Below the pieces are notes generated by a model, which saw only the letters and a list, made by a program, of their open reading frames with translations, made no database searches and was not told where the DNA came from. This document shows, one piece after another, positions 1-5,850 of a stretch of DNA of 64,000 bases. Position 1 is the stretch's first letter; every line of letters begins with the position of its first letter. Position numbers and translations under genes: made by a program. This stretch comes from Cyanobacteria bacterium RI_101 (GTDB taxonomy: Bacteria; Cyanobacteriota; Cyanobacteriia; Cyanobacteriales; Microcystaceae), in the NCBI GenBank assembly GCA_016471375.1, contig WGLZ01000030.1, positions 1 through 64,000 on the forward strand, read 5' to 3'.

Positions 1-183
1 TACCCGGAGCACAGTGGAAAGTAGAGAACGTATCTCAAGTGTTGCGGCATCGTTGTGCTTATCTAAACGGACAGCTATCCGCCCGCCCCTAGTACGAAGG
101 CAATCGTTCAAAATAACTCCATGCAAAAGTGAGATGCTCCCATACAGTTTGGGCAAGTCAGGTTTTAGAAAGATTTTTAGAAC
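1..183 (-). other. Possible partial reading frame at left edge
   Basis: On the minus strand one frame stays open for 61 codons from about position 183 to the window edge, reading through residues such as GGRIAVRLDKHNDAATLEIR. An in-frame TAA lies just upstream and no ATG or GTG follows it. It is therefore either an N-terminal piece with a rare TTG start or a decayed fragment. The stretch lacks the GGCGCC palindromes common elsewhere. I do not recognise the family. An overlapping plus-strand frame at 14-211 looks less protein-like. Confidence 0.2.
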
Positions 184-362
184 TTACATTAAGGTGGCAG
201 ACGTAGCCTGACGGGGTGGTCAAACTGTGGAGATTTAGAAACAATTTGCGATTGCTATATCGCAAGAGCGCCGACAAAAAAAGGAGACCCGCGCTCGGCG
301 AATCCCCGACAATGCTCGGAATGGTTCGGGCTACTGAAATAAGTCTGTCGCGGAAACCATGC
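184..362. other. Intergenic region downstream of tsf with hairpins
   Basis: No gene is visible here. A hairpin with 7-bp arms (TTGCGAT and ATCGCAA) lies at 246-265, and a second pairing CGCCGA with TCGGCG lies at about 269-300 around an A-rich loop. Either could stop transcription leaving tsf on the minus strand, but neither has a convincing T-run after the stem. Confidence 0.3.
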
Positions 363-1100
363 CTATTTTTTCTTTTTCGCCTTCGCCGCGGCTTTGGGTT
401 TTTCTTCCGTTTTCGCCTCCGCCTGGGGTTCCGGCGCCGGTTGGGCGACCTGAGTGGCGGCGGCCACTTCGTCGGCGAAATTCACCGTTTCTTTTTCGAT
501 GCCTTCCCCGAGGTTAAAGCGAATAAAGCGCCGAATTTGGATATTTTCACCCAATTCCGCCACGGCTTGTTTGACCAGTTCGTCGATGGTCATATTTTGA
601 TCTTTAATGTAGGGCTGATCCACCAAAGAGAGTTCCTTCAGGCGCTTTTCAATACGGCCCTGGACGATTTTCTCTTTAATATTGTCCGGTTTATTGCCCA
701 GGTCGTCCCGGCCCATTTCCACTTCTTTTTCCTTGAGGGCGATGGCGGGAGGGATGTCTTCCACTTTGACGTACTCGACGTTGGGGCAGGCGGCGATTTG
801 CATAGCCACGTCGTTGACCAAGTCTTTAAAGCGGTCGCCCCGGGCCACAAAGTCGGTTTCGCAGTTGACTTCCACCAGAACGCCGATGCGGCCGCCAAAG
901 TGAATGTAGCTGTGAACCAAACCCTCCGCGGCGGTGCGCCCGGATTTTTTATCGGCGGAGGCGATGCCTTTTTGCCGGAGCCATTCCACGGCCTTTTCCA
1001 TATCCCCGCCGCTTTCGCTCAGGGCTTTTTTACAATCCATCATCCCGGCGCCGGTTTTTTCCCGGAGCGCCTTAACCAGTTGGGCGGAAATCTCTGCCAT
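363..1100 (-). CDS. tsf: Translation elongation factor Ts
   Basis: EF-Ts is the cytoplasmic nucleotide exchange factor that recharges EF-Tu with GTP. The 245-residue product has the N-terminal UBA-like domain with the signature [12 protein letters not shown] (residues about 16-27). The core then carries a conserved [11 protein letters not shown] stretch near residue 80. A lysine- and alanine-rich tail after residue 215 is low complexity. The length is that of a bacterial or cyanobacterial EF-Ts with a shortened dimerisation region. It lies 149 bp downstream of rpsB on the same strand, the classical rpsB-tsf operon. A heptamer repeat sits in the spacer. The start [17 protein letters not shown] is the family start. 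Confidence 0.98.
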   Translation of the reverse strand: MAEISAQLVKALREKTGAGMMDCKKALSESGGDMEKAVEWLRQKGIASADKKSGRTAAEGLVHSYIHFGGRIGVLVEVNCETDFVARGDRFKDLVNDVAMQIAACPNVEYVKVEDIPPAIALKEKEVEMGRDDLGNKPDNIKEKIVQGRIEKRLKELSLVDQPYIKDQNMTIDELVKQAVAELGENIQIRRFIRFNLGEGIEKETVNFADEVAAATQVAQPAPEPQAEAKTEEKPKAAAKAKKKK

Positions 1101-1198
1101 GGTGAATACTCTTCCTTGCTGAACGGTGTTTTTATGATGACATAGGGGTTCCCTAGGGCGCGGCTCGGGGTAATCGGCGCTACCTAGGGACAGTGACG

Positions 1199-1231
1199 CA
1201 GTTAGTCAGTGAGCAGTTAACAGTTAACAGG
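1199..1231. repeat. Short heptamer tandem repeat (STRR) in rpsB-tsf spacer
   Basis: Three adjacent heptamers, AGTGAGC, AGTTAAC and AGTTAAC (1208-1228), are preceded by a related CAGTTAGTC. They belong to the same degenerate heptamer family as the arrays at 43848, 58487 and 59709. Short tandemly repeated repetitive sequences are a known cyanobacterial feature. Here the array interrupts the non-coding spacer of a ribosomal operon. Confidence 0.7.
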
Positions 1232-1249
1232 TTGAAGGGATGAATGGGA

Positions 1250-2059
1250 CTAGGGGGTTTCGCTCTCTTCCTCGTCCGCTTCGTCGGGGTAGCCCGCCGG
1301 CTCTTCTTCTTCGGCGCCGTCCGCGGCCAAGTCCAAGGACTCGTCGAACTCGTCGTAGCTTTCTTCGGCGGCTCGCTGACCGTGGCGCCCTTCGTAGATG
1401 GCGTCCGCCAGTTTGCCGAGGATCAGCTTAATGGAGCGGATGGCGTCGTCGTTGGCGGGGATGGGAATATCCACCGCGTCGGGGTCGCAGTTGGTGTCCA
1501 GCAGGGCGATGATGGGAATGCCCAGTTTTTGACATTCGGAAATGGCGTTGTACTCCCGGCGCTGATCCACGACGACGACAATGTCGGGGATTTTGCGCAT
1601 GGTTTTAATCCCGCCCAAATATTTTTGCAGTTTCCCCAACTCCCGACGCAGAACCGCGGCTTCTTTTTTGGGACGTCGGTCAATAGCGCCGCTGGATTCT
1701 AGGGTTTCCAACTCCTTCAGGCGCTCCACCCGGTTGCGGATGGTTTCCCAGTTGGTGAGCATCCCCCCCAACCAGCGTTGGTTGACGTAGTTAGCGCCGC
1801 AACGTTGGGCTTCCTGGGCGATGATGCCGGCGGCCTGACGTTTGGTGCCGATAAACAGAAAACGTTTTCCTTGTTCCGTGGCTTTGCGCACATACTCGTA
1901 GGCGTCTTCGATTAACTGGGCGGTCTGCACCAGATCGATGATATGCACCCCATTGCGGGCGGTGTAAATATAGGGAGCCATGCGGGGGTTCCAACGGCGG
2001 GTTTGGTGGCCGAAGTGAACGCCAGACTCCAGCAGTTCGGCGAGAGAGACGACGGGCAT
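1250..2059 (-). CDS. rpsB: 30S ribosomal protein S2
   Basis: S2 binds the small-subunit head-body junction and helps recruit S1. The 269-residue protein begins [19 protein letters not shown], the family N-terminus. It carries the conserved [18 protein letters not shown] and [10 protein letters not shown] segments and the coiled-coil region after them. The core ends near residue 225. The remaining 45 residues are an acidic extension rich in Glu and Asp, which some cyanobacterial S2 proteins carry. It is the first gene of the rpsB-tsf operon. The 215-bp region to the divergent gene at 2275 should hold the promoter; I saw no clear -35/-10 pair. Confidence 0.98.
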   Translation of the reverse strand: MPVVSLAELLESGVHFGHQTRRWNPRMAPYIYTARNGVHIIDLVQTAQLIEDAYEYVRKATEQGKRFLFIGTKRQAAGIIAQEAQRCGANYVNQRWLGGMLTNWETIRNRVERLKELETLESSGAIDRRPKKEAAVLRRELGKLQKYLGGIKTMRKIPDIVVVVDQRREYNAISECQKLGIPIIALLDTNCDPDAVDIPIPANDDAIRSIKLILGKLADAIYEGRHGQRAAEESYDEFDESLDLAADGAEEEEPAGYPDEADEEESETP

Positions 2060-2274
2060 TTAGTTTTTCTCCGATTCGGGTTAATCCTCCACCCAGGGGA
2101 ATTTCCAACAAGGGAAACACCCGAAAACCTGGATGCGCGAATTTTGACAACCTTTCTAGGATAACAGAAACCGGGGGCGATAAAAAACGGTATGGAGCGC
2201 GAGGCAACCGACTCAAGGGAAAGGGCGTCGATTAAACTAGGAGTAAAGAAAGCCGCCCCGGACCCCAAAATTTT

Positions 2275-3462
2275 ATGCAGGGAACTCTCGCTGAAATTGA
2301 TCTTCGCAGTATCCTGCAACTCATTGAGCTAGGACAACGCACTGGCGAGTTGTTGATTGAAACGGGGAACCGGAGCGGGGGGGGGCGCTCTGTCGCCCCC
2401 TTCGCTTGGGGCTGTTCTCGCCGCGACAGCGCGGCTCGCGTGCAAGCCTGGTTTTTATTTTTTGCTCAGGGGCAACTGGTCTACGCCATCGAAGACAACG
2501 ATTTGCCCCTCCAGCGCCTGCAAGACTATCTCCGGCGCTACGACGCCGCCCAAGGGGTTATCCTCGGCGCCGAGACTGACCCGGAGCCGGATCTCATTAT
2601 GGAGTACGCTCATTTGTGGCATTTGCTGGCGAAAAATCGCCTGACCCCTCCCCAGGCTAAGGCGATTATCGTACACCTATGCGAAGAAATTCTCTTTGAC
2701 GTCTTGAGTCTCCGTCAGGGACGATTTACCTTCCAGCCGGCGCCGGCGCTAGACCCTCTACTGACGAGCCTTCCCCTTTCTCCCTTAGTGCGCCAAACCC
2801 TTCGCTGGCAACGAGAATGGCAAGAGTTCTATCCCCAGCCCGAATCCCCGGATCAAAGTCTAGAGATTGCGGATCTGAATCGCCTCAAAGACGAACTCCC
2901 CCCCAAATTGGCGGCTCAATTAGCGGACTGGGCCCGCGAGAGCCTGTCCTTGCGCCGTCTGGCTCGCTATCTGCACCGGGATTTGCCCACCTTGGCCCGG
3001 AGTCTCCGCCCCTACTGGATTAAGGGTCTTTTGAGTTTCAGCGCCGTCCCCAGTTCGTTCTGGACCGTCTCCGAGCTAAGGGCTTCTTCGATTCCTCGCG
3101 TTGTTTGCATTGACGATAGCCCCCTGGTGGGTAAACAGGTGGAAGCTATTCTCGGCGCCCAGGGCTACCGGACGCTTTGGCTGGGGGAGCCTCTAGCGGC
3201 GCTCTCCTTTCTTTTTCAGTCGCGCCCCGATTTAATTCTCTGCGACATCGCCATGCCCCGCTTGGACGGCTATGAACTCTGCGGTATGCTTCGTCAGTCC
3301 CGTCAGTTTTGCCAGACTCCGATTATCATGCTCACCGGTAAGGACGCTTTTTTAGACCGCTCCCTCGCTCGCATGAGGGGCGCGACGGACTACTTAACAA
3401 AACCCTTTGGGGAGCAGGAACTCAAGTTGCTGGTGGAGCGATATTTGCCCTCCCGCGAGTGA
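2275..3462 (+). CDS. PatA/PilG-type response regulator (PATAN-REC)
   Basis: This 395-residue protein has an N-terminal PATAN (DUF4388) domain, with TGELLIE followed later by WFLFFAQGQLVYA. A helical middle region follows, then a C-terminal CheY-like receiver (about residues 275-393) with the acidic pocket CIDDS, phospho-acceptor Asp near residue 324 (LILCDIAMP) and Lys in TKPF. Such proteins (PatA, Synechocystis PilG) act in cyanobacterial phototaxis, pilus motility or heterocyst patterning. The loop between the two conserved PATAN pieces is enlarged by a Gly/Arg/Ala-rich insert encoded by palindromic DNA (2371-2440). The gene is not beside the taxis operon at 51.8 kb but could supply its missing PilG partner. 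No strong ribosome binding site precedes the ATG. Confidence 0.88.
   Translation: MQGTLAEIDLRSILQLIELGQRTGELLIETGNRSGGGRSVAPFAWGCSRRDSAARVQAWFLFFAQGQLVYAIEDNDLPLQRLQDYLRRYDAAQGVILGAETDPEPDLIMEYAHLWHLLAKNRLTPPQAKAIIVHLCEEILFDVLSLRQGRFTFQPAPALDPLLTSLPLSPLVRQTLRWQREWQEFYPQPESPDQSLEIADLNRLKDELPPKLAAQLADWARESLSLRRLARYLHRDLPTLARSLRPYWIKGLLSFSAVPSSFWTVSELRASSIPRVVCIDDSPLVGKQVEAILGAQGYRTLWLGEPLAALSFLFQSRPDLILCDIAMPRLDGYELCGMLRQSRQFCQTPIIMLTGKDAFLDRSLARMRGATDYLTKPFGEQELKLLVERYLPSRE
2371..2440. repeat. Palindromic in-frame insert in PATAN coding sequence
   Basis: Within the gene at 2275-3462 a run of nine G (2377-2385) leads into a perfect 7-bp hairpin: GGGGGCG at 2381-2387 with CGCCCCC at 2394-2400. 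A second hairpin follows, CCGCG at 2421-2425 with CGCGG at 2430-2434. The translated residues (roughly NRSGGGRSVAPFAWG then SRRDSAAR) fall in a loop between conserved PATAN strands. The segment looks like a small palindromic repeat that entered the gene in frame; that is inference. Confidence 0.45.
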
Positions 3463-3549
3463 CCCACTCCCGGCGCCGATCGCTATGGAATACTGTAATA
3501 TTAATCTGTTCTATCCTTAATATCGCGTTTTAGAAACCTTAGGGAGGTT

Positions 3550-4023
3550 ATGGGGATGACTCAACGAGTCTTATTTGTCTGCTTGGGCAATATCTGCCGT
3601 TCCCCGGCGGCGGAAAATATTATGAACCATCTGCTCCGGGAGCGAGGTTTAACGGACAGGATTCTCTGCGACTCCGCCGGCACCGGGGGCTACCACGTCG
3701 GAGCGCCGCCGGATTCCCGGATGAGCGCCGCCTTGAAAGAAAAAGGCTACTTGGTCTCTGGCCGAGCTCGACAGTTTGAGGCGAGAGATTTTCAAAATTT
3801 TGACCTGATTATCGCCATGGACGAAGAAAACTACCGAGATATTCTTCGCCTTGATCCCCAGGGACTCCACCGCCAAAAAGTCAAACGCATGACGGCCTTT
3901 GCCCGGCGCCATTCCGAGACAGAAGTGCCCGACCCCTACTACGGCGGTCAGGAGGGCTTTAACCGAGTCATCGCCCTGTTGGAAGACGCCTGCCAGGGTC
4001 TGTTAGAGAGTCTGGATGTTTAA
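3550..4023 (+). CDS. Low-molecular-weight protein tyrosine phosphatase
   Basis: The 157-residue cytoplasmic enzyme has the N-terminal P-loop C(X5)R as VCLGNICRS, giving nucleophile Cys11 and Arg17, and the general-acid motif DPYYGG near residue 131. This is the complete low-molecular-weight PTP/arsenate reductase-like fold, with usual length about 155. It hydrolyses phosphotyrosine by a cysteinyl-phosphate intermediate; the cellular substrate cannot be read from sequence. An AGGGAGG ribosome binding site lies just before the ATG at 3550. A second ATG at 3556 gives MTQRVLFVCLG and is also possible. Its 87-bp gap to the PATAN regulator allows co-transcription. Confidence 0.95.
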   Translation: MGMTQRVLFVCLGNICRSPAAENIMNHLLRERGLTDRILCDSAGTGGYHVGAPPDSRMSAALKEKGYLVSGRARQFEARDFQNFDLIIAMDEENYRDILRLDPQGLHRQKVKRMTAFARRHSETEVPDPYYGGQEGFNRVIALLEDACQGLLESLDV

Positions 4024-4102
4024 CCCCTGGGATTGTCAACGAAACTTGACCCTTAAAGATAGGAGTTACTAATCAGTGACATAAGATTTTGAAAAGTCGC
4101 TC

Positions 4103-4108
4103 TATAAT
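4103..4108 (+). promoter_or_regulatory. Putative -10 element upstream of phasin-like gene
   Basis: A perfect TATAAT lies 100 bp before the start of the gene at 4208. No good -35 hexamer sits 16-18 bp upstream. The assignment rests on the -10 sequence and position only. Confidence 0.4.
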
Positions 4109-4166
4109 GAGGGGTAGCCAAAAAGCAACCCACCGGAAGTAGTCCTCGCCGCCCTGCTTCCCCTTC

Positions 4167-4195
4167 AACCGCTCAGGCTGGAGGTTCTAGCGGTT
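4167..4195 (+). promoter_or_regulatory. Leader hairpin before phasin-like gene
   Basis: AACCGCT (4167-4173) pairs perfectly with AGCGGTT (4189-4195) around a 15-base loop and ends 12 bases before the start codon. It lies between the putative -10 and the gene, so it would be in the mRNA leader close to the ribosome binding region. Any regulatory role is inference. Confidence 0.35.
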
Positions 4196-4207
4196 TAGTG
4201 ATTTAGT

Positions 4208-4477
4208 ATGGACACCAAGTTTTTCGACGAATACCAAGCCCAACTCTTGGACTGGCAAAAAAAATTCTTTGGCGCCTGGCTTGATAGTCTGCCCAAGGGC
4301 ACGGCGGAGGTCAAACTGACGGATACTTTTGAAACCAGCCTAAAGTTACAAGAGGAAATGGTCAAGAGCTACCTAGAAGCTCAGGAAAAGGCGGCCCAAA
4401 CCATGCTCGAAACTCAGAAACAATTTTGGGACAATTATTTCCAAGCCCTTCGCCAAAGCCCCGCGGTTGTTAATTAA
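4208..4477 (+). CDS. Phasin-like / thylakoid-associated small protein
   Basis: The 89-residue product is almost entirely amphipathic helix, rich in Gln, Glu, Lys and aromatic residues (LLDWQKKFFGAWLDSLPKG, then EAQEKAAQTMLETQKQFW). It has no signal peptide or membrane segment. This length and pattern resemble the small cyanobacterial protein identified in Synechocystis as the polyhydroxybutyrate phasin PhaP, also annotated as thylakoid-associated. Such proteins coat hydrophobic granules. No pha synthesis genes lie in the window, so the PHB link is not supported by context. It forms a single-gene unit with its own putative -10, a leader hairpin and a terminator 45 bp after the stop. Confidence 0.6.
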   Translation: MDTKFFDEYQAQLLDWQKKFFGAWLDSLPKGTAEVKLTDTFETSLKLQEEMVKSYLEAQEKAAQTMLETQKQFWDNYFQALRQSPAVVN

Positions 4478-4521
4478 GTTAATTCCAACTTATTCTTAAC
4501 GCTCCGTTTTCTTTCCCGTCT

Positions 4522-4539
4522 AACCCGAGGCGGGTTTTT
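4522..4539 (+). terminator. Rho-independent terminator after phasin-like gene
   Basis: AACCCG (4522-4527) pairs with CGGGTT (4531-4536) around a 3-base AGG loop, followed by a run of T to 4539. It is correctly oriented and placed for the gene ending at 4477. Confidence 0.8.
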
Positions 4540-4568
4540 CGCTTTCTGGCTCAATTAAATTGAGAAAA

Positions 4569-4590
4569 CCGCCCTTTGGGACGGCTTTTG
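4569..4590 (-). terminator. Terminator for SGNH hydrolase gene (minus)
   Basis: CCGCCCTTTGGGACGG forms a short stem with one bulged base. On the minus strand it is followed by a TTTT run, and on the plus strand by CTTTT. It sits about 20 bp past the stop of the minus-strand gene at 4610 and may act in both directions. Confidence 0.6.
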
Positions 4591-4609
4591 CGGCGTTTGC
4601 AGATAGGAC

Positions 4610-5557
4610 TTAAGCTCGTCGCCCACCATTGGCCAACAGATTCCCGCGGTTCCGGCGCCGTTTATAGGCTGCGCCGAAGCCGACGGCGGTTAGGCTTCCC
4701 AAAATTGTCAGGGGTTCCGGGACAACAGCCTGGTAGGCAAAATCGCCAATCAGTTGATGACCCCGGGTGGTGAAGTGAGAATTGTCCCAATAAAAATAGG
4801 TCTCCGGCGCCGCGCAACCCACAAGCCAACACCCTTCGCTGACGTTGGCGAAGCCAAAGGCGCCGGGGTTGACGGTAATGTCGCCGATGAAGCTATTCAC
4901 GTCTAAAACCTCAATCTTGACTCCGGGAAAATTACTCTGGAGGGCGGCGACAGAGGCGCTTAACCCCAGATTGTGCCCCTGGGTCAGCAGATTGGCCGGC
5001 GTCTCTAGAGGAGTGCCCAGCGCCGCGGGTAAAGCGCCCAAATTCGGGAGATTGGGCGCCAAAATCGTTTGGGCGCCGCGACTAATCAGGGTCGTTAGGT
5101 GGGCGGTTAGATTAGCCACGGGAATCGCGGGGTCGGTAATCCCGGCAAACCCGTAGTCGTTGGCGCCGGCCCAAAGGATGTAGAGCGCGTCGGGATCGCT
5201 GACCGGGTTATTGGCCACCTGGGTCGCGACTCCGATTAACTCCGTAGAGCCGGGGAGGAAAGACTGTCCCAGATTAAAAGTTCCCGTTCCGGCGCCGCCC
5301 ACCGCGAAGTTAGTATCCGGCGCGACGGTCAACCCCAAGCGGGTCGCCAGATATTCCACCCAAACGGGGCCGTTAGAGAGACGCCCGCCTCCTTCGTTGT
5401 AGGGTGGAAACAAGCCGCCGGTGGCGGCGGACGCCCGACCCAAATCCGACCAGCTATCGCCGTAGACGATCAGTTGACTGAAGGCCGCCCCAAGGGCGGG
5501 AATCGGCGCGAGGCAGAGTCCCAGCAGAGCGGCGCCGATAGTTAGAGCCAATTTCAT
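4610..5557 (-). CDS. SGNH/GDSL hydrolase with PEP-CTERM anchor
   Basis: From the ATG at 5557 the 315-residue protein starts with a signal peptide (MKLALTIGAALLGLCLAPIP, cleavage after ALGA). SGNH motifs follow: block I GDSWSD, block III GANDYG, and block V DNSHFTTRGH supplying the catalytic Asp and His. The C-terminus is a PEP-CTERM sorting tail: VPEP, a hydrophobic stretch and an RRR cluster. It is therefore an exported esterase or lipase expected to be processed by an exosortase; substrate unknown. An upstream in-frame ATG at 5596 would add 13 charged residues before the signal, so the internal start with a purine-rich upstream sequence is preferred. Confidence 0.88.
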   Translation of the reverse strand: MKLALTIGAALLGLCLAPIPALGAAFSQLIVYGDSWSDLGRASAATGGLFPPYNEGGGRLSNGPVWVEYLATRLGLTVAPDTNFAVGGAGTGTFNLGQSFLPGSTELIGVATQVANNPVSDPDALYILWAGANDYGFAGITDPAIPVANLTAHLTTLISRGAQTILAPNLPNLGALPAALGTPLETPANLLTQGHNLGLSASVAALQSNFPGVKIEVLDVNSFIGDITVNPGAFGFANVSEGCWLVGCAAPETYFYWDNSHFTTRGHQLIGDFAYQAVVPEPLTILGSLTAVGFGAAYKRRRNRGNLLANGGRRA

Positions 5558-5696
5558 GACTAAGCCCTTTTCTCCGTAACGATAAGTGTGTCCCATTCTA
5601 GAGCGATCCGTCGGCGTCGGGGCGCAAAATCGGCGCTTGCGGAAGGGAGAAAGGGGGGCAATCCAACGCCGCCCTGTGCTATGCTGAGGCTTGTTC

Positions 5697-5769
5697 GGGG
5701 GTATAGCTCAGTTGGTAGAGCGCCTGCTTTGCAAGCAGGATGTCAGCGGTTCGAGTCCGCTTACCTCCA
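5697..5769 (+). tRNA. tRNA-Ala (anticodon TGC)
   Basis: The 73-base gene folds into a full cloverleaf. The acceptor stem GGGGGTA pairs with TACCTCC, including the G3-U70 wobble that identifies alanine tRNAs. The anticodon TGC is at 5730-5732 within CTTTGCAAG. The T-arm is GCGGTTCGAGTCCGC and the discriminator is A at 5769. CCA is not encoded. It lies 81 bp before ileS. Confidence 0.97.
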
Positions 5770-5850
5770 TTCTCAGTCTTTGAAACCCGCCGGAGGGACG
5801 GCGAAAAACAGGCTAAAATCAAAAAACCTGATTTCTGTTCCTAAGCCGCC

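Noticed and set aside
216-1145. Plus-strand frame of 309 codons over tsf
   Set aside because: It is the antisense of EF-Ts, whose identity is certain. The translation is Phe/Gly/Arg-rich in the way typical of antisense frames in this GC-rich genome.
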